Positions 53,203 through 64,000 of a stretch of 64,000 nucleotides of DNA are shown one piece after another (the stretch's first letter is position 1; each line of letters begins with the position of its first letter). The notes under the pieces are model-generated. The model searched no databases. It was not told the DNA's origin and worked only from the letters and a program-made list of their open reading frames with translations. The stretch lies in assembly GCA_023512835.1 (NCBI GenBank), contig JAKCVP010000402.1, positions 248,001 through 312,000 on the forward strand, written 5' to 3'. Source of the DNA: Taxillus chinensis. Taxonomy: Eukaryota; Streptophyta; Magnoliopsida; Santalales; Loranthaceae. Both the position numbers and the translations under genes were made by a program.

Positions 53203-53953
53203 ATGTCAGCTCATCCATCGAAACCACCTACGCATACCCTGCCACGGACCAATCGAGACTATCTCGTACTGCAGGAGCTGCTTGGAGATGAAGTGGCGCA
53301 GTCTCTTATCGCTCGTCCTAGCGGAGATGATGCTATTTCTTTGAACGCTAGAGACGACTGTGTCGAGCTCAGACGTGGGGAGAGTGACGCGCTGGCGAAA
53401 ATCAACGTTGCAAACCCTGGGCTCGATGCAGTGCTCGAAACAATTGAAGACCTGACACAGATTATCCAACGAAATCCAGACTACGCTTCAGCTTATATCA
53501 ACAGAGCTCAGGCTCGTCGTCTAGCTCTGCCTGTCGCTGAGCTTTTTACACTCAAAGGAGAGCGAAGCACGAGATTGATTCTCGAGGATCTAAAGAGGGG
53601 CATTGATCTGGAAAGTCGGAATTTGGAGTACTGAGCGTGTATCGAAGCGAAGCCAGCAACTGTTGAGCTCCGCGTATGCGCACCAAGCATATCTTCTGTT
53701 GTTGGCGGCTGATCTGTGGAGCAGAAGGCCCGAGCAAATCGCACGTTTCTTCGCTGCGGGACCTAAAATGTGTTCTTACGGAGCCGAACTTCGTTCCGCA
53801 GAAGACCTGGAAGAGGCTGCGAGTCAAGCTTTTGCAGCTTCAGGACGATATGGAAACGTAGAAGCGAAGGGTCTCGCTGTAAAGACAAATCCCTATGCGA
53901 AGATGTGTGGGGCTATGGTACAGCAGATGATGAGAGAGGAGTATGACACATGA
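53203..53953 (+). CDS. TTC36/HmgX-like TPR protein, frame shifts by +1 in the middle
   Basis: From ATG 53203 the frame codes 143 residues to TAC and then TGA at 53632-53634. Skipping one T (GAG at 53633 onward) opens the rest, 106 residues to TGA 53951-53953. The first part has a TPR-like pair of helices (LDAVLETIEDLTQIIQRNPD, YASAYINRAQARRLA). The second has a further helical pair (SSAYAHQAYLLLLAADLW) and the family ending ASGRYGNVEAKGLAVKTNPY-AKMCGAMVQQMM. Both parts are needed for a whole TTC36-type protein. Mammalian TTC36 is linked to 4-hydroxyphenylpyruvate dioxygenase stability, and Aspergillus HmgX is needed for tyrosine degradation. Position between fahA and the dioxygenase fits. The break could be mutation, sequencing error or real frameshifting. 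Confidence 0.75.
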
Positions 53954-54527
53954 TTGGCGCAAGTCTCTGTGAGGAGGTTTCCGTCGCGCTGGTGGCACTT
54001 TAAACGCGTACTCGAATACAATAATGCATCCAATTGGTCCGAATAATGATCCAATCAAGACTTTTAAACGCTCATTGCGTGGCTTGGGACACTCTTCCGT
54101 ATCGCTAGGTACAGTAATGTGAGCAGCAGCAATTGGACTGCGCAACCATAAAGTCTGCTGCAGACAGTCAGCGCTCCATATCATTTTATCAAGGCACCGC
54201 AAGCCTGAAGACCCACATTGCTGTGGGCCGCTGTGGTCAGATCCTTTGCAACCAGGAGTCATGCACCTTGAACGAGACGTCTCCGCAGACTACGGCCAGA
54301 TACTCGGGACTGAGCTCATGAGGCTGCTGGGTTGGTAGCAGTCGGTCGAGGCTTTCGGCTACCTGCGGAACGGATATCCGAGGGTGACCTGACACGCATG
54401 TCCCTCTGCTGATTGTGATTCTTTATTTAAGATGGAAGTCGCTCATAATTCGGCTGCTTGGTGTCGTAGACCTTGAACGATTCTTCATTGGATAAAATTC
54501 AACAGTGCACGTTTTTCGAAACCGAAG
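53954..54527. promoter_or_regulatory. upstream region of the dioxygenase gene
   Basis: 574 bases between the TTC36-like stop and ATG 54528. No gene is seen. Confidence 0.4.
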
Positions 54528-55792
<1,265 letters not shown>

Positions 55793-57829
55793 GCTTGCGA
55801 GCACAGCATGACGGGTTTTGAGGTGTGTAGTAATGAATTGGCGTCGGCGTTGGAGTTTTGTAATGCAAGACTATGCGACACTGGATGTGTGCGCTTGCTC
55901 TTCGATCGTAACAGGACTCGCAATGAACGACTTCTACGTGCAAGTTGCTGACTCATCTCTGCTGCGACCGCTCATGCATTGGCTGTACGACAAGCTTCGG
56001 CAAGCCCGACCACATTTTTGGCAACTCCTGGGGTGGCGATTCGCTGAGTATTACAGTAAAACGGTGCTGTGCAATGGCTCTGACATCTGCTGAATGTTAA
56101 GGTTGCGGCACTTTTAGTAGTCCCGTCAGCAAGGAGTATGCTTGCGAGTGGTAGCTTCCGATCACAGTTTGCAGCGCGAATACAAGGGATCTTCGGCTTT
56201 CCTGTTTCAAAAATCTCTGATACGTTGGCGGTGGACTGCCAAGTCACAAATTTCTGATTAATTGTGGAGGTGCTGATGCAATGTGTCGGGTGAAAGTGCG
56301 GCCGGATGGCAAGGGAAGTTTAAACAGACTCCGTGCAACCCCATCGCGCGCGCGACAGTGGTGGTGTGAGGAAGGATCCCGTAATAGACGCCTCTAGAGC
56401 TGCGCGCTGACTCCCGACAAGATTACGCATACAGAGCCCTGAGAAGGGGCTAGGTGCAGCCAGGCAACGCGGCGATACTCTGCTTACGATGAAAGTTGCG
56501 TAGGATGGATCTCATACGTCTGCAAGAATTAGGTGCGCGCATCCATCGGCATTCCAGCTTTTCTCATGGATCTGCCATGGACAAGGAAGCGGCAGTTTTA
56601 TACAGTACTGCATGTCTCAAGCGTGGCGAAGGTGGGCTATCTTGCGGCCTGAATGAGGGAAGAGGTTGCACTCACATGCAGGAAGAATGCGTAGGCGTCA
56701 GCGAGTACGATAACGTGCGGAAACAAAGCCCAGGCAATAAGTGAGACTTTTGCGCTGTCAGGCATGGGTTATGGTGGGCGTAGACGAGGCTGACAAGGCG
56801 GCTCAGGTCAGGTTGGGTGTCAGGTTAAATGCCCCGACTGGGTCAAGGGGGCACTTACTCAGATCCGCGGGCCGCAGCCACGCGTGCCACGTTGCTAAGA
56901 ATACGATGCCAGACGTCCAATCACGTGCCCTCGCTCCACTTCATCTCTCGCGTTGTTGCTACCTATCCGCACGCTACCACCACCCGCTGAACGAGCATCA
57001 ACCTTGTCTGCGCATGTCTCCGCGTCATATCGTCCTCCAAGGCCACTGCGATTTCTTGAACTGGGCTGGTCTGGCAATTGGCTTCGCACCCCTCCTCTTT
57101 CTCTAACCCCTCACGGAGAACTTGAAGCTTTAATAGAGTTCGCGAGCAATGCAGCGCTTGAGCACCTTTTAAAATCTCTTTGGCCTGCGATACGGCTATT
57201 GCATTTCTAGCGTCCTTCTAGATCGTAGATCCTGCCCGAGCCGCTTCTGTTCCCGTACGCCTTTTTCCCATGCTAAAACTTGTAGCCTCGGCGACTTCGC
57301 TTGCGCCCTGACCAGCAGCGCCGAGTACAGCAGGGTGCTGCAACCTTAGCACCCGTAAGCGAAAGCTCACAAGAACGTCAAGGCATTCAGCACTGGTCAT
57401 ATGAGGCATGGAAGGGCACGGCTTGGCGACCTGGCCCCAGAGAGCTTTCATTGCTGCTACAGTGGGTGTCTCGTATGCTATTTGAGGCCGTTCCTTGTCT
57501 GTGTACCGCTTCCCAAGAGTTTGACCCGCCCATCTGATAGGATCTGTCTGGCACCAGTATGCGCCGCACCTGCGGGTCACAGGCAACGGCCCCCCACGAG
57601 GCTGCAACTAGGCCTGTCACAGTCAACGGTGAAAGCTAAGACTGAAATATATGAGATGTCGAGCCAGGTCTACCCACACACGCCTGGTGTCTAGTCAGTT
57701 TTCATTTCACAACTTCTGTCGGCGCAAAAGCACCGCGCCGCGCTTCACCCATAAAGGTAGCCTTGTACCCACAGCTAAGATCTGCCCTAGATCACTGTGT
57801 TCGTAGCCACACCTGCCTTCCCAGTCAAA
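55793..57829. other. 2 kb intergenic region
   Basis: No convincing gene. Several short frames on both strands lack domains, signal peptides or intron logic. The last about 150 bases before 57830 serve as promoter and leader of the lipoxygenase gene. Confidence 0.45.
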
Positions 57830-59864
57830 ATGTATTCATCAATGGCTTCTCTGTGGCTACTCTTGCTCGCAGTCGCATACGCATCGCCCCTCAAAGATCT
57901 ACAAACACGTCAGATTGCAGTCAACAAGACCCAGGGCCCTTACTCTATACCAAATGGCGACCCATCCTCAGTGGCGAATACTGCTCGCTCGGCAGACATC
58001 GAGGTCAAACGGACCACATTCCTCTACGGACCAGGCGTAGATGGAGGACCATCTTCCGTACGTGCCATGAGAGTCGCGAGCAAAGACCGAAATTCTTTTT
58101 GCATGGATTGTTGACTAACGGACTATAGCCGAGTGGCGTCCTCGGCGCAGCATATGTTTCTGCTTCCACCGCACAAACCGGGCCGGAACTCCTTGCTCAA
58201 GTCGCAGTACAGACCGACGATTCGACCAAGGCCACCGCTGATGCTGACAAGGTTCGAGAGACACACTTGTCGGGCCGTCTTGTTAAATGTACTGACGGCG
58301 CAATAGTACGATGATCTAAAGACCGTCGATGACTACAAGAAGCTCTACGATGGAGAGTGGGGTCCAAGTTCTGCACCGACCGGCATAGATCCAGGCATGT
58401 TGAGCAATTACACTTCTGTAAGTAACAAAGTTCCTCTAGATACTCTGCGATCATCCCTAATGACCTGCATCAAGGATCTCCTCTTCGGCATGTCCCGACT
58501 CTCATTCAGTCCCTTCGCCATCCGCCGCCTAGATAGCGCCAAAGATACTCTGCCCTTTGAGATTGACAGCAACGTCTCGCAAAAGGTTGCTGGCGCATCG
58601 CTCTCTGACCTACTCAAGGCACAGCGCCTCTTTTACGTTGACCATCGCGAACAAAGCAAATTAGAATGGACCGACCTACACTCTGCATCGTGTGATGCGT
58701 ACTTCTACCTTTCAAAGGACTCACAATTCTTGCCGCTTGCCATCAGGACAAACAGCGGAGCTAATCTCATCTACACGCCCGCAGATACTGACAATGACTG
58801 GCTCCTGGCCAAAATGATGTTCGAGATCAACGACTTCTACTTTGCACAGATTGATCACTTGGCGCGGACGCACTGGACGGCAGAGATAGCATACCAAGCG
58901 GCTGTTCGCACACTCAGCGACGTGCACCCAGTGCTGGGCCTGCTCAACAGACGTAAGTGTTGCTCTCGATTGGCGTAGAGAACCCCAGACTAACATTGTA
59001 ACAGTAATGTACGGAGCCTTTGCCATCCGGCCCCTCGCTGTCGCAACACTCTTCAACAAGGGCGGCGTATTCGACACCTACTTTGCTCACGGCGGTAACA
59101 CGACAGCTGCCTTTGCAGACATTCTCTACAACCAGGGTGCCGGCTCGTGGAAGGGCAACCAGCTTGAGACCGACCTAACAAAGCGCGGCCTAATCAACTC
59201 CAAGGGTCCTCAACTACCCTCGTTCCCCTTCTACGAAGACGCCAAGGCACTACAAGACAAAGTCGAGGAATTCATAACCACCTTTGTCGACTCGTACTAC
59301 TCAGACGACTCGAAAGTCGCCGAAGACAAGGAACTACAAAACTGGCTGAAGGAAGCCAATGGCCCCGCAAAAGTCATGGACTTCATCTCCTCACTGCAGC
59401 AGCGCGCTCAGCTCGTCAAGCTCCTCACGCACTTTGTCTACCTCACAACGACAGCCCACCACGCCGTCAACCTGAACCAGCTCATCACCAGCGGCGGCGT
59501 GTACCCACTGCACCTTCAAGCGCTCTACCAGCCGCTGCCGACGGAAAAGGGCGTGCAGAACGTGGTGCAGTACATGCCGCCGCTGAAGCAGTGCATCGGC
59601 TTCATCGTCGTGTCTGCACGCTTCGCACGGCCCCTTTTCGCCGGCACCGACCGGTCATTCGTGCACGTGTTCGACGGCGCGGATTTCCTGTCGCTGACGA
59701 ACAACGCCACGCGAGCGGCGAACAAGGCGTTTGTCGCGGCGATGGAGGCCCGCAGCGCACAGGTGAGCAGCCGCTCATTTGATGCGAGTGGGCTGTCGCA
59801 GGGGATGCCGTTTGTGTGGAGGGCGCTGGATCCTGGAGTCATGGCGCGGAGCCTGACTATTTGA
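57830..59864 (+). CDS. secreted manganese lipoxygenase
   Basis: Five exons: 57830-58057, 58129-58251, 58307-58417, 58475-58952 and 59005-59864, with introns of 52-71 bases. The product is 599 residues, the usual length. A signal peptide opens it (MASLWLLLLAVAYAS). The catalytic lipoxygenase domain carries the metal ligands of fungal Mn-lipoxygenases: His282 and His287 (DHLARTHW), His465 and Asn469 (HHAVN), and the C-terminal residue, here Ile599. Family blocks VRTLSDVHPVLGLLNRLMYG, FPFYEDA, ELQNWLKEANGPAKV and GLSQGMPFVWRAL are clear. It oxygenates linoleic/linolenic acid outside the cell to hydroperoxides. Regiospecificity is not predictable. The exon 2 donor GTTCGA is weak, but frame and family support it. 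Confidence 0.93.
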
Positions 59865-61056
59865 GGAGCCTTGTGGGGGGCAAAGGTCGTTTCGTAATTC
59901 TGTAATTCTGAATTGCCATGTTGATTTCAGCTTTCTGATTTTGCATCTCAATGCTAGGCCTTCATTTTGCGTGTTCAGTGTGTGTGTGTGTGCTCTCATC
60001 CCTCGGCACCCCACTTTCAAGGACCATACGCAAGATCCGAACTCGTCACCAAGTGCATTTATAAGCTCAAAGTCATGTCGAGCTGATAAGAGGAGTCACA
60101 AGATCTCAGCATGTGCAGCCGCATGTGTCCATGTCGTACGAGACTTCAGGCAAGAGTCATCGACTCGAGCAGCTGGATAAGCTTGTCGCTAGTGAGGTGC
60201 GCATTTTAGTCGGATACGTAAGCCGAGCGCAAGGCAGGCGGACGTTGACTTTGTGATGGGCAATGTACGCATTGTATATCTGCCTACGCGCGGTTGGGAC
60301 ATGGCATCTTCGCTCTAGTCTTGAGTTATCCCCTAGGAAGTTCGTGCCGTATTTTCATAGAATCTAGCGACGACGCATTCACAGAGAGGATGTAGCACAT
60401 TTCGCTGAGGCAAGGACAACTCAAGCGCGTGTACGTGCGTTGCTGGAATGGAAATCCGACTCACAGTGTGCATGCCATGAAAAGCATAAGCAATGAATGA
60501 CTCGCCACCATCTCAATCTCAATCTCACGACACAGCATCCCACAAGGCATGGCCGTGTGCACGAGTACCCAAGATCGAAGATCCGAGATCTAACATCCAA
60601 AAACCAGGGTCTCAGATTCGAGATCGCAAATCCGATGCAAGTCGCTGCATGCTAAGTCTGATCTGACTCGTCTCTAGATTATCCATAGACTTCGTACCAG
60701 ATGGACCGCGACTCTGATGAGTGATCCACACCCTTGTATGCTCTCACCGTGCAGCATGTTCTCACTTTAGAGACGTAATGTACCAGGCCAGGGTCCGGAT
60801 CAGTCTGTACATTCTTTCCACTCCAAGGGGAACTTATCTCGCTGACTGCTAACTTATCGCTAACAGATCCGGTTCTGCTCATGCTCCCACTTGAACTGCA
60901 TGTCCAAGACACATACTCCTCCAACGCTCTAGTCGCTGAATCTCGGATGGTCCTCCTCCTCCTCCTCCTCCTCCTCCTCGTTCGTGGCTCGCTTCCTCTG
61001 CGACTTCGCAGTTCTCAAGTACTTGTCCAGGAACAGGTCTCCAAGGAAGAGGGAAC
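59865..61056. other. intergenic with simple repeats
   Basis: About 1.2 kb between convergent genes. A GT run lies at 59978-59993. A patch of related GATCGAGATC-like words lies at about 60570-60640. A TCC run lies at 60951-60979. No credible gene is seen. Confidence 0.45.
60951..60979. repeat. (TCC)n microsatellite
   Basis: About ten TCC units, uninterrupted, downstream of the secreted-protein gene. On the minus strand a chance frame would read it as poly-Gly. Confidence 0.8.
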
Positions 61057-61890
61057 TCAAGTTTGTGCCGCATAACGCACATTATCAAGCAGAATCTTGA
61101 GCGCAGGACTGCCCTCGACAACATACAGCCAGATATCGCCCGATCCACCGCCAATATCAGTAGCCTTGAATGTAGTCAGGTTGGCCTGTTGAGACTATGT
61201 GCATGCCCGTTAGTTTCTCATCTTGTTGTTTCTTCCCCATTCTCCTCCCCCCGTTTCCTTCTCCTTGTTATGAGTGGGATCCTCAACTTCTTTTCCCGCT
61301 TTGTCTTATGATGGAAATGGAAATGAAAAATGAAAAATGAAAAGACTTACAGGACTAGACCCAGTATACCCCGTCGGTGTAAAGTTGAAACGCTGCGTCG
61401 AGGTTCCCCCAGTGCCAGAGTATGAATATGCAACAAACTAGCCGAGCATTAGTCCAGAAGCGAAAGGGAAGAACTTGAACAAGCACAGAGAGCAGCAACG
61501 AAAACAAAGAAGAAAAACACGAAAAATACAGCCAAGGAAAAAGAAACCCCCCAAAAAGGAGAATCATACCTCAACCACACACCCAAACGGCCCATGCAGT
61601 CCCCGATACGCATAATCAAGATAACACCCCAAATCAAACTGCTCCAACCCAAAGATGAAGCTGGGCGTCAAGTGTACGCCCGCGCGCGCGCCAACAGCAA
61701 CATTCTTGTTCGACGAGTTGTACCCGTAGTTTGACGCCGGTTCGACGGCGAGGCCGTTCCAGGTGAGATTCTTGTAGCCTGCTGGCACGGCTGCGTTGAT
61801 GGGCAGATCGTTGAAATCCGCTAGATATTCCTTTAGGCTCTGCGCCAGGGACAGGGAGGTGAAGAGCGTGACTAGAGCTGCGAGTTTCAT
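61057..61890 (-). CDS. small secreted protein, three exons, unknown function
   Basis: Exons 61890-61570, 61437-61351 and 61194-61057, with introns of 132 and 156 bases (donors GTATGA and GTAAGT, branch-like CTAAT in the first), longer than most in the window. All joins are in phase 0. The product is 181 residues. It has a signal peptide (MKLAALVTLFTSLSLAQ), then FNDLPINAAVPAGYKNLTWNG, a Tyr/Asn/Gly-rich region with sequons, two Cys (LGCYLDYAY and FGCVVEF), and a C-terminal GGGSGDIWLYVVEGSPALKI strand region. The PAGYxxLxWxG type start and the beta-rich ending resemble fungal secreted jelly-roll-like proteins, but I cannot name the family. Intron 2 contains a GAAAAAT-type repeat. Confidence 0.75.
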
Positions 61891-62414
61891 TCTGGGCGTG
61901 TGTTTGTTCTTGGGTGGTATAAATTTGGGTATGGAGGATTGAATGGCTCGGAACAGGGGATGGTGGGATTGTTCTCATGTCCATGTATGCGATATATATA
62001 CATATTCATTGCCCATCTGCTGCGAGGTTTGGTCTTTCGGTTAACATCGACGCTACTATCCCCTCGACAGGCGCCTGGAATGAAGCTAGGGTAAGCTTGT
62101 ACCGGGTATGATGGAGAATGGCCCCCAGACCAGCCACCATGGGGCCTAGTCTGCGGACTGGATGCAACAGTGAGACGGCGACCCATATTCTTGCTGCAGC
62201 TGACTACAAGGCGATGCGCCGGTTCAGGTGAATGATAGACCAAAGGAGATCTAGATCCTGCAGGAAGTCAAGCTTTCTCCAAACGCGGAGGAAAGCTTCC
62301 ACGCCGGTCGCCAAAGCTCGCCCTCGGACAAACACCGCTCGCTTCTTGTGCGCGCAGACTATCGCGTCAATGACCCGACGCGAAGTAAGAAATGGCGCCA
62401 CTCATGCATTCTCA
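61891..62414. promoter_or_regulatory. promoter of the secreted-protein gene
   Basis: About 520 bases up to the Rok1 stop. A TATATATA run lies at 61992-61999, about 100 bases upstream of ATG 61890, a reasonable TATA element. No gene is seen. Confidence 0.45.
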
Positions 62415-64000
62415 TTAGTCAAAGCCCTCGAAGCCATCTCCAGCGTCACTAGCACCACCATCAAGTTGTCTTTTGCGTGCCTTGCTCGCCTCGATGGCGC
62501 CCTTCTTCTTATTCTCCTCTTTGCGCTCGAAGCCACTCTTTGTGCTGATCCTACTTTTGGTCATCTTGCCGCTGTCGTCTTTCGCTGTCCCAGGCCGTCG
62601 GGATTCGATACCGCGCTTTTTCAATCGTTGCTTGTCCCGCTTGCTCGTCTTTGGCAGCGACTCGACCAGCCAGCGGGTCATGTCATCCACTTCTCCCCCG
62701 CTTCTGAGCTTTTCGCTTGCCGCAATGACGTTGGCCACATTCTTCACGTAAGGGATATCTTCTTCCGCATACAGTGTGACAGCGACCCCTCCCTCGCGAC
62801 CAGCTCGACCCGTCCGTCCAACGCGATGGATATATGCCGCGCTGGAGTTGGGGAAGTCGTAGTTGACCACACCATTGACTCCTCTGAAATCAACGCCACG
62901 GGATAGCAGGTCAGTGGTAATCATGACCCAAATTTCACCCTTGCGAAAGCGGGTCATGATGCGATCGCGGCTCGATTCAGATAAATCAGAGTGTAGAACT
63001 GCAATGCGGGTCGACCCGCCCGCCTCGGCCGGGATATCATAGCTGAGTTCTGAATGAAGAGCAACGGCCCGCTCAATCGTCTGTGTGAAGACGAGAAATG
63101 GCGGTCGCAGCGCAGGTCCTTTCGTTGTGGCCTTAGCCGTGGGCCGGAGTAGCTGTCGTAAGCCCATGAGTTTCCCTTGCTCATTTGCTGCGTAAATCAT
63201 TTGGTGGTGGATGTTCGGTACAGCTGAGTCCTTGAGCCCAACCACAATTCGAATTAGTGGGGCTCGGGCAACTTCATGGCGAACAGTCTTGGGCAGACTT
63301 TCATATCGCTCGCCGAGTTTATCCTGCACAAGATCTTCAATGCTCGCGCCCATTGTAGCCGACCAAAAGCTGACACGAAGCTCTGGGTCGGTACATGCCT
63401 TCCAGATACCCAGAGTTTGGTCCCTGAACAGCGGATCGAGGAGGACGTCGGCTTCATCTAGGATTAAATATCGCACGGAGTCGATGTTACGCCGCTCTTT
63501 GCCTGGTGTGGAAAGAGCCTGTAACATGGTGCCTGGAGTCGAGACGACAATCGCTGACTTGACAATAGTTGCTGTAGGGTGTTCATCCTTGGCTTCTCCT
63601 TCTTCCTCCTCCTCAAACGCTTCCGAACCCACGGGTTCTTGTTCATGTGCTTCTGGACCCATAGCGAGTTTCATACCCTTGCGGATCAATGTGACTTTGA
63701 TGCCAGTGTTTGCTGCAAGCTTTCTAGCCTCGTTCACAATCTGACTAGCTAATTCTTTCGTTGGAGCAACAATGATGGCCTCTGGTCTCTGCATACGATC
63801 CGGGCCGCCAGCCTTTCGTCCCTGCTTAATGCCGTTGATAGTTGGTATCAGAAATGCTAAAGTCTTCCCGCTACCTGTCGGTGCAATTGAAAGCAGGTCT
63901 ACACCTTCCGCACCCTGGTCGCCTTGGCTACCTAGCAAGATGGGCAGACTTCCCATCTGGATTTCCGTAGGAGTGGTATAGCCTTGATTGGCAAGGTTCT
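62415..64000 (-). CDS. ROK1: DEAD-box RNA helicase Rok1/DDX52-like, 5' end outside window
   Basis: A partial gene. The frame is open from the right edge (64000) to the stop at 62415, about 528 residues, and the N terminus lies beyond the window. The helicase core is complete from the Q motif ([11 protein letters not shown]) on: APTGSGKT (I), APTKELA (Ia), STPGTM (Ib), LDEADVLLD (II), SAT (III), [10 protein letters not shown] (IV), [11 protein letters not shown] (V) and [10 protein letters not shown] (VI). An acidic insertion ([16 protein letters not shown]) between Ia and Ib and the Lys-rich C terminus ([11 protein letters not shown]) fit Rok1, which acts in 18S rRNA maturation in the nucleolus. 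Assignment within DEAD-box helicases is by overall feel. Mrh4-like helicases are the alternative. Confidence 0.75.
   Translation of the reverse strand, partial: NLANQGYTTPTEIQMGSLPILLGSQGDQGAEGVDLLSIAPTGSGKTLAFLIPTINGIKQGRKAGGPDRMQRPEAIIVAPTKELASQIVNEARKLAANTGIKVTLIRKGMKLAMGPEAHEQEPVGSEAFEEEEEGEAKDEHPTATIVKSAIVVSTPGTMLQALSTPGKERRNIDSVRYLILDEADVLLDPLFRDQTLGIWKACTDPELRVSFWSATMGASIEDLVQDKLGERYESLPKTVRHEVARAPLIRIVVGLKDSAVPNIHHQMIYAANEQGKLMGLRQLLRPTAKATTKGPALRPPFLVFTQTIERAVALHSELSYDIPAEAGGSTRIAVLHSDLSESSRDRIMTRFRKGEIWVMITTDLLSRGVDFRGVNGVVNYDFPNSSAAYIHRVGRTGRAGREGGVAVTLYAEEDIPYVKNVANVIAASEKLRSGGEVDDMTRWLVESLPKTSKRDKQRLKKRGIESRRPGTAKDDSGKMTKSRISTKSGFERKEENKKKGAIEASKARKRQLDGGASDAGDGFEGFD

Noticed and set aside
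53628..53667. 40-base intron to repair the TTC36-like frame
   Set aside because: Too short for this genome's introns (47 or more), weak GTACTG donor, no branch site, and it would remove helical coding sequence. Not fully excluded.
56741..57607. Frames of 120-130 codons in the 2 kb interval before the lipoxygenase
   Set aside because: No recognisable features, conflicting strands and no intron logic.
60561..60640. GATC-rich patch considered as a tandem repeat or CRISPR-like array
   Set aside because: Units are short, irregular and without regular spacers; simple low-complexity DNA.
60879..61154. Minus-strand frame with a poly-Gly run
   Set aside because: Produced by the TCC microsatellite; overlaps the last exon of the secreted gene in another frame.

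Overview
The window looks like chromosomal DNA from a filamentous ascomycete (Pezizomycotina, perhaps a dothideomycete). The evidence is short GT-AG introns (mostly 47-80 nt), a split nuclear tRNA-Tyr, fungal-specific proteins (Rrn6, Zn2Cys6 regulator, Mn-lipoxygenase, Tim54), and mostly housekeeping genes on both strands. The class-level placement is inference. No transposon, virus or CRISPR array was recognised.

Layout. 1-12 kb is gene-poor: two tiny genes (79-228 minus, 3890-4123 plus), an amino acid/choline-type permease (6045-7640 minus), a secreted Cys-rich protein (8924-9811 minus) and a DUF1479 oxygenase-like protein (10413-11909 minus). 12-24 kb is housekeeping: Dpm1 divergent from a transcription-kinase cyclin, then two VPS9-domain (Rab5 exchange factor) genes flanking the Pol I factor Rrn6. 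25-31 kb holds a secreted acid phosphatase divergent from a membrane-anchored multicopper oxidase with a His/Asp-rich linker, followed by a Ccc1/VIT-type vacuolar transporter. 31-38 kb has a broken ankyrin gene, an intron-bearing tRNA-Tyr, a membrane-anchored SGNH hydrolase and ribosomal protein uL1. 38.8-48.3 kb holds a CorA-like protein, a peroxisomal-type acyl-CoA thioesterase, CK2 beta, Tim54, an uncharacterised probable mitochondrial protein and exosome subunit Rrp42.

49-56 kb is a tyrosine-catabolism cluster: Zn2Cys6 regulator, fumarylacetoacetase, a TTC36/HmgX-like gene and 4-hydroxyphenylpyruvate dioxygenase. The dioxygenase makes homogentisate and fumarylacetoacetase carries out the last step. 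Homogentisate dioxygenase and maleylacetoacetate isomerase are not in the window. The TTC36/HmgX-like gene shares a promoter with fumarylacetoacetase, supporting a role as a dioxygenase accessory factor, but its frame shifts by +1 at a TGA in the middle. The right end has a secreted Mn-lipoxygenase, a three-exon secreted protein of unknown function and the 5'-truncated DEAD-box helicase Rok1.

Exon boundaries were placed by eye from GT-AG signals, frame continuity and family expectation. Family assignments are from memory of the families, not from a search.
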